A stretch of 64,000 nt of DNA, from the NCBI GenBank assembly GCA_003330885.1, contig CP030277.1:2046001-2110000 (forward strand), read 5' to 3'. This document shows, piece by piece, positions 1 to 9,185 of this stretch. Both the position numbers and the translations under genes were made by a program. This stretch comes from Rhodobiaceae bacterium (GTDB lineage Bacteria; Pseudomonadota; Alphaproteobacteria; Parvibaculales; Parvibaculaceae). A model generated the notes under the pieces. That model did no database searches. It saw nothing but the letters and a program-made list of their open reading frames with translations, and had not been told where the DNA came from. Every line of letters begins with the position of its first letter. Positions within the stretch are counted from its first letter, which is position 1.

Positions 1-1677
1 GAGACCGACGCGCTCCTGCTCGAAGCCAATCTCATCAAGCAGCTAAAGCCCCGCTACAATGTCCTGCTGCGCGACGACAAGTCCTTCCCCTATATCTTGC
101 TCACCTCTGATCATGATTATCCGCAGGTAGTGAAGCATCGTGGCAGCCGCTCACGAGACGGCGACTATTTCGGCCCCTTCGCCTCCGCAGGTTCTGTCAC
201 CCGGACACTCAACACCCTCCAGAGGGCCTTTCTGCTCCGCTCATGTACGGACTCTGTTTTTGACGCACGAACCCGCCCCTGCCTGCTCTACCAAATCAAA
301 CGCTGTTCAGCGCCCTGCACCGGCGAAATCAGCAAAGAGGACTATGCCGAGCTGGTTTCAGAATCCCGAGACTTCCTGCAGGGCAAAAGCCGGCGCACGC
401 AGGAACACCTGGCCGAAATGATGGAAGCTGCCAGCGCCAAACTCGATTTTGAAGGTGCCGCAATCTACCGCGACCGTATTCGCGCGCTGACGAACATCCA
501 GTCCCACCAGGGCATCAACCCGCAATCTGTGACAGATGCCGACGTCTTCGCCATCGCAGAAGACAGCGGTCAGACCTGCGTACAAGTCTTCTTTTTCCGT
601 GGCGGCCAGAACTGGGGCAACCGCGCCTATTTCCCGCGACACGAAAAAGGCTTCACTCCCGCCGAAGTGCTTGATGCATTCCTTGCGCAGTTCTATGACG
701 AGCGGCCCGCGCCACCTAAAATCTTCCTAAGCGACGATGTTCCCGGACGCACGCTTCTGGGCGAAGCGCTCTCCATCAGAGCTGAGCGGCGCATTACGGT
801 TTCTGTCCCCCAACGTGGTGAGAAGCGGGAACTCGTGGAGCATGCGCTCCGCAATGCCATAGATGCCCTGGGCCGCCGCCTTGCGGAATCCGCAACCCAA
901 CGCAAACTCCTGAATGAGCTGGCAGAGATATTCGGTCTCGACACCCCGCCAGAGCGCATCGAAGTCTACGATAACAGCCACATTCAGGGCACCAACCAGG
1001 TCGGCGGGATGATCGTCGCGGGACCGGAAGGTTTCCTGAAAAACCAGTACCGCAAGTTCAATATCAAGGGCGACGACATAGAACCGGGTGATGATTACGG
1101 CATGATGCGTCAGGTGCTCACACGCCGCTTTACCCGGCTGCTCAAAGAAAGTGCCGCTGCTGCGGAAGCAGACGGGTCCACCGAGACATCAGAACAAACT
1201 ATCGACGAAAAACGCGCCAATGGTTGGCCAGACATCATCCTGATTGACGGTGGCATGGGCCAGCTCTCTGTCACAATGGAAGTTATGACGGAGCTCGGCA
1301 TCGACGATGTTACGGTGGTCTCCATCGCCAAAGGGCCAGACAGGAACGCGGGCCGCGAACGCTTTTTTATGGCCAATCGCGATCCATTTTCATTGCAGGA
1401 GAAAAGCCCCGCACTCTATTTCCTGCAGAGGCTGCGCGACGAAGCCCACCGATTTGCCATCGGCTCTCACCGCGCCAGACGCGCAAAACAGGCCAAGTCA
1501 AACCCGCTCGACAATGTGCCGGGCGTCGGCGCCTCAAGAAAACGTGCCCTGCTCCATCATTTCGGGTCCGCCAAGGCCGTCTCACGGGCTGGTCTCACAG
1601 ATCTGAATTCCGTTGAGGGTATCTCTGAAAAAGTTGCCAAAGCAGTCTATGATCATTTTCACGGGACACCCGATTGA
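1..1677 (+). CDS. uvrC: UvrABC excinuclease subunit C (5' end outside window)
   Basis: UvrC makes both incisions around UvrB-bound lesions in nucleotide excision repair. The frame is open from base 1, so the start and most of the GIY-YIG nuclease lie upstream; 558 codons remain. Visible in order are the tail of GIY-YIG ([12 protein letters not shown]), a four-cysteine Fe-S type cluster site (CTDS, PC, RCSAPC) near bases 245-320, a UVR helix pair ([13 protein letters not shown]) near 440-480, the RNase H-like nuclease ([26 protein letters not shown]) and a C-terminal helix-hairpin-helix ([14 protein letters not shown]). pgsA follows after 25 bases, the common alphaproteobacterial order. The identification is firm; only the missing N-terminus is unknown. 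Confidence 0.97.
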   Translation, partial: ETDALLLEANLIKQLKPRYNVLLRDDKSFPYILLTSDHDYPQVVKHRGSRSRDGDYFGPFASAGSVTRTLNTLQRAFLLRSCTDSVFDARTRPCLLYQIKRCSAPCTGEISKEDYAELVSESRDFLQGKSRRTQEHLAEMMEAASAKLDFEGAAIYRDRIRALTNIQSHQGINPQSVTDADVFAIAEDSGQTCVQVFFFRGGQNWGNRAYFPRHEKGFTPAEVLDAFLAQFYDERPAPPKIFLSDDVPGRTLLGEALSIRAERRITVSVPQRGEKRELVEHALRNAIDALGRRLAESATQRKLLNELAEIFGLDTPPERIEVYDNSHIQGTNQVGGMIVAGPEGFLKNQYRKFNIKGDDIEPGDDYGMMRQVLTRRFTRLLKESAAAAEADGSTETSEQTIDEKRANGWPDIILIDGGMGQLSVTMEVMTELGIDDVTVVSIAKGPDRNAGRERFFMANRDPFSLQEKSPALYFLQRLRDEAHRFAIGSHRARRAKQAKSNPLDNVPGVGASRKRALLHHFGSAKAVSRAGLTDLNSVEGISEKVAKAVYDHFHGTPD

Positions 1678-1702
1678 CGTATTCCAGTGGTAAGGTGCGA
1701 GT

Positions 1703-2323
1703 ATGACGGAGACACAAAGCAGCAAACTGGACCGACGAACGGCGGTTCTGACGAGCTTGCCCAATTTGCTGACCTATGCCCGCATCCTTATGGTGCCCGC
1801 ACTGGTGGCGGGGTTTTACCTGGAAGGTCCAGCTGCCAATTGGACCACCCTTGGCATCTTCACCCTTGCGGCAATTACTGACTATTTTGATGGCTACTTC
1901 GCCAGAGCCTGGGAGCAGACGTCAAACCTTGGGCGTATGCTGGACCCAATCGCAGATAAGCTTTTGGTCTCAGCAGCTCTCTTCATGCTGATCGCCAACG
2001 ACACCATCAGCTGGGGCTCAGTGCTGGCCGCCATAATTATCCTGAGCCGAGAGATATTGGTCTCTGGGCTGCGGGAGTTTCTAGCTCAGGTACGTGTAAG
2101 CGTTCCCGTCAGCCAGCTAGCTAAATGGAAAACAGCAATCCAGATGATTGCCATCGCCTTCTTGCTGGCCGGTGATGCAGGTGAAGCAATTTTGCCGGGC
2201 ACGCAGCAGGTTGGCATCTGGCTGCTGTGGATTGCAGCAGGCCTTACCCTATATACAGGCTATGACTATTTCAGAGGCGGGCTACGCCACGTCATTGAAG
2301 ATGACGCCCAGTCCGTTGATTAA
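1703..2323 (+). CDS. pgsA: CDP-diacylglycerol--glycerol-3-phosphate 3-phosphatidyltransferase
   Basis: Inner-membrane enzyme that makes phosphatidylglycerol phosphate from CDP-diacylglycerol and glycerol-3-phosphate, the committed step to phosphatidylglycerol and cardiolipin. The 206-residue product shows the complete CDP-alcohol phosphatidyltransferase signature, D60-x2-DG-x2-AR-x8-G-x3-D81-x3-D85 (starting DYFDGYFAR), and several hydrophobic segments. Length is normal for the family. It sits between uvrC and moaD, an arrangement conserved in alphaproteobacteria, and moaD starts 12 bases after its stop, so co-transcription with moaDE is likely. Confidence 0.95.
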   Translation: MTETQSSKLDRRTAVLTSLPNLLTYARILMVPALVAGFYLEGPAANWTTLGIFTLAAITDYFDGYFARAWEQTSNLGRMLDPIADKLLVSAALFMLIANDTISWGSVLAAIIILSREILVSGLREFLAQVRVSVPVSQLAKWKTAIQMIAIAFLLAGDAGEAILPGTQQVGIWLLWIAAGLTLYTGYDYFRGGLRHVIEDDAQSVD

Positions 2324-2335
2324 GGCCAAAACACC

Positions 2336-2590
2336 ATGAAAGTCCTATATTTCGCCTGGTTTCGAGATCGCATCGGCATGGCCGAAGAGGAAATCGAATT
2401 GGCCGGCACCGACGCGCTCACTGTGCGTGACTTCATACGCGATCTCGCTGCTCGCGGTGATGGTTACGCCACCGCGTTTGAGGACATGGACGTGGTTCAT
2501 GTCGCCCTCGACATGCAGGAAGTGGATCACGACACAGTCATCGGCGGCGCGACTGAAATCGCCTTCTACCCGCCCTTCACTGGGGGCTGA
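2336..2590 (+). CDS. moaD: molybdopterin synthase small subunit MoaD
   Basis: Ubiquitin-like sulfur carrier of molybdopterin synthase. The 84-residue protein ends in the diagnostic Gly-Gly (FTGG), the C-terminus that is adenylated and thiocarboxylated before sulfur transfer to precursor Z (cPMP). Size and the ending fit the MoaD/ThiS family; the position three bases before moaE decides for MoaD rather than ThiS. Confidence 0.93.
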   Translation: MKVLYFAWFRDRIGMAEEEIELAGTDALTVRDFIRDLAARGDGYATAFEDMDVVHVALDMQEVDHDTVIGGATEIAFYPPFTGG

Positions 2591-2593
2591 GTC

Positions 2594-3058
2594 ATGGTCC
2601 GTGTGCAAACAGAGGATTTCGATCCAGGCGCCGAGTTGGACAAGCTTGTTGCCGGACGCACCGACATCGGTGCGTCGGTCAGTTTCGTAGGTCACATGCG
2701 AGCACGCAACGAAGACCGCGATGTTGAAACCATGACGCTGGAGCACTATCCGGTTATGGCAGAGAAAGCCTTGAGCGAGATTGAGAAGGAAGCACACAAG
2801 CGCTGGCCGCTGCAGGCGACCACCATCGTTCACAGGGTCGGGCCGCTCAAACCAGGCGACAGAATTGTTTTGGTCATCACCGCGTCTGCACACCGTCAGG
2901 CCGCGTTTGAGGCAGCAGAGTTCCTGATGGACTGGTTAAAGACCAAAGCGCCGTTCTGGAAAAAAGAGTCCGGACCAGAGGGTGATAGTTGGGTTTCTTC
3001 GCGGAGCACAGACGAAGACGCCGCCCAACGATGGACGGCGCCAGGTAAAACCGATTAG
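2594..3058 (+). CDS. moaE: molybdopterin synthase catalytic subunit MoaE
   Basis: Large subunit that transfers two sulfurs from MoaD thiocarboxylate to precursor Z, giving molybdopterin for molybdenum enzymes. The 154-residue protein carries the MoaE landmarks: FVGHMR near the N-terminus, a LEHYPVMAEKAL stretch, IVHRVGPLKPGD and the basic active-site stretch KTKAPFWKKE (lysines in this motif are catalytic in the family). It starts three bases after moaD. The stop codon TAG overlaps the first two bases of a hairpin repeat (3057-3103), which may act as the 3' end of the operon. Confidence 0.95.
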   Translation: MVRVQTEDFDPGAELDKLVAGRTDIGASVSFVGHMRARNEDRDVETMTLEHYPVMAEKALSEIEKEAHKRWPLQATTIVHRVGPLKPGDRIVLVITASAHRQAAFEAAEFLMDWLKTKAPFWKKESGPEGDSWVSSRSTDEDAAQRWTAPGKTD

Positions 3059-3103
3059 AGCATTTTCAATAAAAGTTGCAGACTTTTATGGATCGAAAAC
3101 GCG
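3057..3103. repeat. hairpin repeat, copy A (solitary)
   Basis: An imperfect palindrome of the same family as the three tandem copies at 26191-26358. Outer arms GCATTTTC and GAAAACGC enclose an inner stem ATAAAA (3069-3074) with TTTTAT (3084-3089); the inner stem extends to a perfect 8-bp pairing ATAAAAGT/ACTTTTAT with a 5-base loop. The inner stem bases differ from the other copies but remain complementary. It begins inside the moaE stop codon and lies between the convergent ends of moaE and ilvE, where it could work as a transcript-end structure for both. Confidence 0.75.
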
Positions 3104-3165
3104 ACAGAATTAAGAGCCAGAACGTTTCTCAGAATCCAACACAAAAAAACGCTTTAGAGAAATTC

Positions 3166-4053
3166 TTACGCAGCGCTGACCTTTGGTTGCACTTCCGCTG
3201 AATAGTCATCCATCAGTGTTTTTGTGATCTCAGATGGCGTGTAGGTGTAGGGCCCAATTTCCGCAACTGCTGTCACTTCAACAGCCGTGCCTGTGATGAA
3301 ACACTCACTGAAATCACCCAGCTCTTCCTCTTTTATGTGACGCTCCACGATCTCATAGCCACGCTTGCGCGCAAGATCGATCACTGTGCGACGGGTAATC
3401 CCATCCAGGAAACAGTCCGGGGTTGGTGTGTGCAGGACGCCATCTTTGACGAAAAAGACATTTGCACCCGTCATTTCGGCAACATAGCCGCGATAATCCA
3501 TCATCAGCGCATCCGCATAGCCTTTGGCTTCCGCCGCATGCTTTGAGACGGTGCAAATCATGTAAAGACCGGCTGCTTTAGAATCGCACGGTGCTGTCTC
3601 TGGCGAAGGCCGGCGATACTGAGCAATATCCGCACGAATACCTTTAAACCGAAGAGCCGGATCGAAATATGACGGCCATTCCCAGGATGCCACCGCAACA
3701 TGAATTTTGTTTTTCTGTGCGGAGACAGCCATCATTTCGCTGCCTCGCCAGGCCACGGGGCGGACATATCCATCGACAATGCCCTGCGCGGCGACAGCTT
3801 TCCGACACGCGTCGTCGATTTCCTCTATGCTGTAGGGAATCTCAAACCCAAGTATTTCAGCCGACTTAAAAAGCCGTTCGGTATGTTCACGCAGTTTGAA
3901 AATTTCGCCGCCGTAGACCCGCTCGCCTTCAAACACGCAGCTGGCATAATGAAGCCCGTGGGTCAGGACATGCACCTTCGCATCGGTCCACGGCACGAGG
4001 TCGCCGTTGAACCAGATAAAGCCGTCTCGCTTATCAAATGGAATATCCGCCAT
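3166..4053 (-). CDS. ilvE: branched-chain amino acid aminotransferase
   Basis: PLP fold-type IV transaminase for the last step of valine, leucine and isoleucine synthesis (and first step of their breakdown). The 295-residue product contains the PLP lysine in the SKAAG context (K159), the THGLHY and EGERVY region near the N-terminus and the EMTGANVFFVKDG cofactor segment. Length fits the short bacterial IlvE type. It is divergent from the petP-petR genes; this ilvE-petP-petR neighbourhood is typical of alphaproteobacteria. A D-amino acid transaminase or aminodeoxychorismate lyase is less likely because of the overall IlvE-like motif set. Confidence 0.9.
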   Translation of the reverse strand: MADIPFDKRDGFIWFNGDLVPWTDAKVHVLTHGLHYASCVFEGERVYGGEIFKLREHTERLFKSAEILGFEIPYSIEEIDDACRKAVAAQGIVDGYVRPVAWRGSEMMAVSAQKNKIHVAVASWEWPSYFDPALRFKGIRADIAQYRRPSPETAPCDSKAAGLYMICTVSKHAAEAKGYADALMMDYRGYVAEMTGANVFFVKDGVLHTPTPDCFLDGITRRTVIDLARKRGYEIVERHIKEEELGDFSECFITGTAVEVTAVAEIGPYTYTPSEITKTLMDDYSAEVQPKVSAA

Positions 4054-4268
4054 GAGCCTGGATCCTGATTGTTTCCCGACCGATCTGTCCGAAGCGCGAT
4101 CTTCTTCACCAGCAGCTTTTGCCCAGCTGTATCGGGTGCCTACAAAAATTGCAGCACGCCCGGTCTTTGGGTCAAAATACTGGCACTCACGTCGCGAAAA
4201 CGCCAGATGGGTTCATTTCTGTCGTAAATTCGATTGTCAAAGTAACTATGTGATCGAGATACGTCAAC

Positions 4269-4808
4269 ATGGCTGACATAAAAACATCTACTCTCGCATC
4301 AGGGTCTGACCGCACAATGGCGGATTCCGGAGAGAATCTGGCTGAAAAAGAAGCCCTTATCCAGGCAATCGAACTTCTGTTTTTTGCCTATCGGGACTTT
4401 GTGAGCGACCCAGATGCGATTCTAGAAGCCGATGGCCTGGGCCGAGCCCATCACCGCGTCGTCCATTTTGTGGGCCGCAACCCCGGCATTACCGTTGCAG
4501 AGCTTCTTGGCATATTGCGGATCACCAAACAAAGTCTGGCCCGCGTCTTAAGAGAACTCATCGAGCAAGAATTGATCGAACAGAAAACTGGGAAGCGCGA
4601 CCGCAGACAGCGCCACCTTCACCTTACCGAGGCTGGAACCAATCTGGAACGCCGCCTCGCCGTGCCCCAGCACGCGCGCGTTGCAAAGGCAATTTCGGAC
4701 GCAGGGCCCGAAGCAGCAGAAGCGTGGAAAAAAATCCTTCTTAATCTCGTCAACGAAGACGAACGCGCCGCAGTCGAGACCCTCATCACAAATGGCGAGG
4801 TCCCTTAA
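4269..4808 (+). CDS. petP: MarR-family regulator, PetP-like
   Basis: Winged-helix DNA-binding protein of 179 residues with MarR features: an initial dimerisation helix (YRDFVSDPDAILEADGLGRAHHRVVHFVG), the HTH around VAELLGILRITKQSLARVLRELI and a wing with GKRDRRQRHLHLTEAG. In Rhodobacter capsulatus petP and petR form an operon needed for cytochrome bc1 and respiratory growth; here the same pair occurs, about 22 kb from petABC. The start is not certain: ATG 4269 has a weak ribosome site and ATG 4317 (residue 17) is an alternative. The stop overlaps the petR start as TAATG, indicating translational coupling. Confidence 0.85.
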   Translation: MADIKTSTLASGSDRTMADSGENLAEKEALIQAIELLFFAYRDFVSDPDAILEADGLGRAHHRVVHFVGRNPGITVAELLGILRITKQSLARVLRELIEQELIEQKTGKRDRRQRHLHLTEAGTNLERRLAVPQHARVAKAISDAGPEAAEAWKKILLNLVNEDERAAVETLITNGEVP

Positions 4809-5521
4809 TGTCCGTCGCGATCTCAGAGGTCCACAACACGTCATTTAACGAAGAGACACCGCATATTCTGGTCGTCGATGATGACCGCCGCATCCGCGAA
4901 CTGCTGAAAAAATATCTGAGTGAAAATGGCTATCGCGTCTCAACGGCTGAGAGCGCGGCAGAAGCACGTGCCCGCATGGCAGGCATTGCATTTGATCTCC
5001 TCGTCCTTGATGTGATGATGCCCGGTGAGACCGGTCTGGAACTCACCAAATCCCTTCGACTGGATTCGTCAGTGCCGATATTACTTCTGACAGCACGCGC
5101 TGAAACAGAACATCGAATTGAAGGATTAGAAGGTGGTGCAGATGACTACCTTCCTAAGCCTTTTGAACCCCGGGAACTGCTACTGCGCATCGGCACCATC
5201 CTCAAACGCACCGTACCAGAAAAAACGGACACAAGTCAGATCCGCCTCGGTGCCTGTCGGTTTGATCGGGAGCGCGGCGAGCTCTGGCGCGATGGCAATC
5301 TTGTGCGCCTGACGGACAGAGAGATCCAAATGATGCACCTCTTTTCCAGCCGCCCAAATGAAACGCTGTCCCGCACGCTTTTAAGAAACGATGAGGCCGG
5401 GACAGAGCGGGCAATTGATGTACAGATTAATCGGCTTCGACGGAAAATCGAGAAAGATCCGAAAAATCCGATTTATCTCCAAACCATCCGCGGTCTGGGA
5501 TACGTTTTGAAACCCGATTGA
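4808..5521 (+). CDS. petR: OmpR-family response regulator, PetR-like
   Basis: Two-domain response regulator of 237 residues. The receiver has the acidic pocket VVDDD (24-26), phosphoacceptor D68 (LLVLDVMMP), T95 and K117 (LPKPFE). The C-terminal half is an OmpR/PhoB winged helix (RLTDREIQMMHLFSS ... RAIDVQINRLRRKIE ... TIRGLGYVL). It is translationally coupled to the MarR-like petP and followed after 53 bases by a histidine kinase gene that is its probable partner. The name rests on the petP-petR pairing known from Rhodobacter; control of petABC here is inference. Confidence 0.87.
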   Translation: MSVAISEVHNTSFNEETPHILVVDDDRRIRELLKKYLSENGYRVSTAESAAEARARMAGIAFDLLVLDVMMPGETGLELTKSLRLDSSVPILLLTARAETEHRIEGLEGGADDYLPKPFEPRELLLRIGTILKRTVPEKTDTSQIRLGACRFDRERGELWRDGNLVRLTDREIQMMHLFSSRPNETLSRTLLRNDEAGTERAIDVQINRLRRKIEKDPKNPIYLQTIRGLGYVLKPD

Positions 5522-5574
5522 GCCCGCGCACGATCTTCGCGGGCAGCACATAAAGTCCAGGGACAAAAAGCCGG

Positions 5575-6996
5575 ATGAGTGGCGTCGACATTCAGGATGA
5601 ACAACCTACCGCACGGAGCGGCCGCACGGATGCAGCCAACGCCGCGCCAAAACTCAATGCAGGCGGTGGCATCCACCCCTTTCGCATTCTGAAAAAGCTA
5701 CTGCCCCGTGGCCTTTATGGACGCTCTCTCATTATCATCGTGGCCCCGATGGTTTTGCTGCAGGTGGTCGTGACTTATGTTTTTCTTGAGCGGCATTGGC
5801 AAATGGTGACCGAAAAACTCTCCGGCGCCGTCGTCAGCGACATCGCTTTGCTGCTTGAAGCCAACGCCACTTTCCCTGAAGGAGAGGCCAGCGCACCACA
5901 GCTAACAGCAATCGCCTGGGAGCAGTTGGAAATGAGCGTCTCTTTCCGGCCAGGCGAAACCCTGCCCACTGAAATACCTGATCCCGGGTTTTCTCTTCTG
6001 GACCAATCACTGCGCAGTGAGTTGGAAGAGCGGATTGGCAGACCCTTTTGGATAGATACCGTTTCATATCCGGACTATGTAGATATTCGAATACAAATGA
6101 CCGATGGCGTGATGCGGATCTTGCCGCTTCGTAGTCGGGTATACGCAACAAACTCGCACATCTTCCTTGTATGGATGGCAGGGGCATCACTTCTGCTCAT
6201 CGCCATCGCCATCCTCTTTTTGCGCAACCAGATACGCCCTATCGAGCGGCTCGCAATTGCAGCAGAAAGCTTCGGTAAAGGCAGAAATTCCGGTTCCTTT
6301 AAACCATCAGGTGCCCTGGAAGTTCGTAGAGCGGCAGCCGCATTCCTCGACATGCGCGAGCGCATTCAGAGACAGATGGATCAACGCACGACCATGCTTG
6401 CGGGCGTCAGTCATGATCTGCGGACACCGCTCACCCGGTTCAAACTGCAGATTGCCATGATGGAAAATAACCCCGATGTGGATGAACTAAAGAGCGACGT
6501 GCGCGACATGGAGCATATGCTCGAAGACTATCTGGCATTCGCCCGTGGTGAAGAGGGAGAAGAAGCACAGGTTGTTGATCTCGCAGATCTCCTGAACGAA
6601 GTGCGGTTGGATGGTCAGCGGAACGGACACAAGATTGCTCTTGAATCAGAACCGGGCATTACGCTGCCACTCCGGCGTGCGACGTTCAAACGTTGCCTGA
6701 CCAACCTGACTGACAATGCAACCCGCTATGCAGACACAGTGCGCCTGACGCTCTCATCGAATGAGAAAACAGTCACAATTGCCGTCGATGACAACGGCGA
6801 GGGCATTCCTGAAGACCAATTGGAAGAAGTATTCCGCCCTTTTCATCGTCTAGACACCGCCCGCAATCTGGACAATGCCGGAACAGGCCTGGGCCTTGCC
6901 ATTGCACGTGACGTCGCGCGCTCTCATGGGGGCGAAATCACTCTCTCAAAAAGTGTATTGGGTGGCCTGCGCGCAGAAATTACTCTGCCGCATTAG
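5575..6996 (+). CDS. sensor histidine kinase (EnvZ/OmpR-type)
   Basis: Inner-membrane histidine kinase of 473 residues. A cytoplasmic N-tail of about 45 residues precedes TM1 (about 50-70), a short periplasmic loop of about 120 residues, TM2 (about 195-217), a HAMP-like linker, the HisKA helix with H280 in GVSHDLRTPLTR, and the ATPase domain with N box (NLTDNATRYA, near 380), G1 (DDNGEGIP) and G2 (GTGLGLAIA). The compact loop and architecture resemble EnvZ. It follows the PetR-like regulator, so it probably phosphorylates it. Its last 17 bases overlap the 3' end of a convergent TetR gene. Confidence 0.92.
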   Translation: MSGVDIQDEQPTARSGRTDAANAAPKLNAGGGIHPFRILKKLLPRGLYGRSLIIIVAPMVLLQVVVTYVFLERHWQMVTEKLSGAVVSDIALLLEANATFPEGEASAPQLTAIAWEQLEMSVSFRPGETLPTEIPDPGFSLLDQSLRSELEERIGRPFWIDTVSYPDYVDIRIQMTDGVMRILPLRSRVYATNSHIFLVWMAGASLLLIAIAILFLRNQIRPIERLAIAAESFGKGRNSGSFKPSGALEVRRAAAAFLDMRERIQRQMDQRTTMLAGVSHDLRTPLTRFKLQIAMMENNPDVDELKSDVRDMEHMLEDYLAFARGEEGEEAQVVDLADLLNEVRLDGQRNGHKIALESEPGITLPLRRATFKRCLTNLTDNATRYADTVRLTLSSNEKTVTIAVDDNGEGIPEDQLEEVFRPFHRLDTARNLDNAGTGLGLAIARDVARSHGGEITLSKSVLGGLRAEITLPH

Positions 6997-7588
6997 CGTG
7001 TGGCGGCTGCACTTCGGGTGCTGCTGTGTCCCCCCAGAGCGCCACTGATTGCTGAAGACGCTTGTCCAGCTCCGACATGGTTTTGCCAAGCCCGGGCTCA
7101 TCATCCAGCCAGACCCGGAAAGCCGCGAGCCAGACTATAGCCAGCGCCCTTGCCCGGACCGCGCCATACATCCCACCAGAGTCAATGGAAGCTGCCTCAA
7201 GCATCCAATGCATCGAGCGCAACGCAGGACGCGCGCCTGCAAGGAGACCAAAAGGGTCCCGCGCGAGATCTCGAGAGATGGCCCCCACTCCATCCTTATA
7301 GGCGCCGAGCTCGTCAAACCGGAGCATCAGCACGTCGAAAAGGCGGTCCTTGGGACGCTCGCCTTCCTGGTCTTCCGGATCTACCGCGCGGAGTACCCGC
7401 ACATCAATCCGACGGGAAAATGCGGCAAGGATCGCGCGTTTGCCTGAAAATGATCCATGAAGGTCCGCCAGAGGCACTTTTGCCCGCTGCGCGACGTCAG
7501 CCAGAGAAAACCGGCTCCAGCCCTCTTCGGAGGCGAGCTGAAGGGCGGCATCAATAATCTTATCTTCTGTCGTTTTTCGCGGTGCCAC
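6980..7588 (-). CDS. TetR/AcrR-family transcriptional regulator
   Basis: A 202-residue protein with an N-terminal TetR helix-turn-helix (IIDAALQLASEEGWSRFSLA, DVAQRAKVPLADLHGSFSGK) and a helical C-terminal ligand/dimer domain without recognisable specificity. The start is GTG at 7588. It is the last gene of a leftward run ubiK-ybjN-proC-tetR and its 3' end overlaps the convergent kinase gene by 17 bases. The ligand and targets cannot be told from sequence. Confidence 0.8.
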   Translation of the reverse strand: MAPRKTTEDKIIDAALQLASEEGWSRFSLADVAQRAKVPLADLHGSFSGKRAILAAFSRRIDVRVLRAVDPEDQEGERPKDRLFDVLMLRFDELGAYKDGVGAISRDLARDPFGLLAGARPALRSMHWMLEAASIDSGGMYGAVRARALAIVWLAAFRVWLDDEPGLGKTMSELDKRLQQSVALWGDTAAPEVQPPHANAAE

Positions 7589-7651
7589 GGTGTTGCATAC
7601 CTGCTGTCACGGGATCGACAGGCAGCATAATACAAAATGGCTGAAAAGAGC

Positions 7652-8494
7652 TTACTGCTTTGAGAGGTCTCTTGATCTGTCCCGCGCCGCAGTCATTCCC
7701 GACCGCATAAGCTGCGCAAGCCCCTCAGGACCCAGCAACACGTCGAGCGCCGCAGCGGTGGTACCGCCCGGTGATGTCACATTCTGGCGGAGCGTAGATG
7801 CATCTTCCGGCAAGGTCTCAAGCATGGCCCCAGCGCCAGCGACGGTCATCCGCGCCAATTGTGCCGCAAGCTCGGGTTCAAGCCCCAGAGCTTCCCCCGC
7901 CGCCGTCATCGTCTCAGCGAGCGCAAAAACATATGCCGGACCGCTGCCAGATAGTGCCGTAACCGCGTCCATCTGGCTTTCAGCACCAAGCCAGACAACA
8001 TCACCGACTGTGCCCAGCAGGCTGTCACAGATCGCCCTATCAGCATCCGTCACCAGACCGTTCCCAATGACCGCAGTGATCCCCTTGCCGACGGAGGATG
8101 GCGTATTGGGCATTGCGCGGATGATGGCAGCGCCCCCGCCCAGCAGCTCATCCAAGCGTTCTAGATCGACACCAGCGGCAATCGACAGGAATAGGGTTCC
8201 AGGTCGCACAAGAGGACGCAGATCAGGCAGAACAGCATCCATGATCTGCGGCTTAACGGCGAGCACCACAATACGCGGCGCTGCCTCCATCTCCTCCAAA
8301 GGCAGGTTGAGGCGCAGCCCCTTCTCGGCCACCAATTGGGCAATTTCGGCGGGCGGCGTTGGATCACGTAGAAACACACCAGCTGGCTCAAGACCCTGAT
8401 CCAGCCACCCAGTCAAAAGGGCTCCACCCATTTTTCCGGCACCAACAAGCACCAGCGGATCATCGAAACGCAGCATCTCAATACTCACTTGCAT
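7652..8494 (-). CDS. proC: pyrroline-5-carboxylate reductase
   Basis: Last enzyme of proline synthesis, reducing pyrroline-5-carboxylate with NAD(P)H. The 280-residue product has the N-terminal Rossmann motif VLVGAGKMGGALL, the conserved MPNTPSSVGKG segment and the C-terminal P5CR signature ALSGSGPAYVFALAE with a helical dimerisation domain. The ATG at 8494 is used, though an internal ATG at residue 7 is possible. It lies 36 bases after the YbjN gene in the same direction. Confidence 0.95.
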   Translation of the reverse strand: MQVSIEMLRFDDPLVLVGAGKMGGALLTGWLDQGLEPAGVFLRDPTPPAEIAQLVAEKGLRLNLPLEEMEAAPRIVVLAVKPQIMDAVLPDLRPLVRPGTLFLSIAAGVDLERLDELLGGGAAIIRAMPNTPSSVGKGITAVIGNGLVTDADRAICDSLLGTVGDVVWLGAESQMDAVTALSGSGPAYVFALAETMTAAGEALGLEPELAAQLARMTVAGAGAMLETLPEDASTLRQNVTSPGGTTAAALDVLLGPEGLAQLMRSGMTAARDRSRDLSKQ

Positions 8495-8530
8495 AAATCG
8501 GGTTACACCTACGCGATGGCCGCAGACAGA

Positions 8531-9034
8531 TCAGGCCGATCCGACTGTCTCAAACATCGCCGCGGCAATCGCCTCTTCGGGGCTTCGCCCGGCCCAGATC
8601 ACGAAATTGAAGGCCGGGTAATACCGATCACAGGCTTCCATCGCTAAATGCAGCAAAGCTTCACATTGTTCCGGCGTCGCTGCCGCTCCACCACATAAGA
8701 GCAAAGTATCGCGAAACAAGATCGTCCCGTCATCTGACCACATGTCGAAATGTCCGGACCAGAGCTGTTCATTGATCAAGCCAAGCAGATCCCGAACCGC
8801 CAGGCGTTTCTCCGGCGGCACACGCATATCCAGCGCGCTGGCCATATGCAGTCCGCAAAAATCATCCCGCCAGTTCAGAGAAATCTGATAGTCCCGCCAC
8901 TCGCCCACAAGCGCCAGATTAAGCTCCTGCTCGTGAGACCGGTCAAACGCCCAGTTCCGAACATCAGCGACTTGCTCCAGAAGATCGAGTGGATTTGCGT
9001 CGACATAGTCTGCAGGCACCATGGTTGCCTTCAT
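8531..9034 (-). CDS. YbjN domain-containing protein
   Basis: Small alpha/beta protein of 167 residues that matches the YbjN family pattern found upstream of proC in many alphaproteobacteria: an N-terminal helix (NPLDLLEQVADVRNWAFDR), strands with WRDYQISLNWRDDF, and a helical middle containing VRDLLGLINEQLWSGHF. YbjN proteins resemble type III secretion chaperones in fold; the biochemical role is not established. ATG 9034 was chosen over GTG 9037 because a GAGG site sits seven bases before it. Confidence 0.85.
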   Translation of the reverse strand: MKATMVPADYVDANPLDLLEQVADVRNWAFDRSHEQELNLALVGEWRDYQISLNWRDDFCGLHMASALDMRVPPEKRLAVRDLLGLINEQLWSGHFDMWSDDGTILFRDTLLLCGGAAATPEQCEALLHLAMEACDRYYPAFNFVIWAGRSPEEAIAAAMFETVGSA

Positions 9035-9088
9035 CACGAGTCCTCGTCCGCCGCTTCACACTGTTTAGGGGCTCACACATCCATATAT

Positions 9089-9185
9089 TGTGGATAACTT
9101 TGCCCCAAACACTACAGAGCGTGCCCGATCAAATGAGTCGGTGCAAGCGCCGGGAACCGCGCAGAGACAAAAAACATGTGGAAAA
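9089..9185. promoter_or_regulatory. two DnaA-box-like 9-mers in the ubiK-ybjN gap
   Basis: TGTGGATAA at 9089-9097 is the exact complement of the DnaA box TTATCCACA, and TGTGGAAAA at 9177-9185 complements the variant TTTTCCACA. Both have the same orientation, 88 bases apart, in the 199-base gap between the ubiK stop and the ybjN start. They could let DnaA act on the ybjN-proC promoter or titrate DnaA; the flanks show no AT-rich unwinding element or iteron array, so an origin is not supported. Confidence 0.45.

Noticed and set aside
2345-2893. 182-codon frame opposite moaD/moaE
   Set aside because: Lies fully antisense to two clear genes and has no homology; length is due to codon bias of the real genes.
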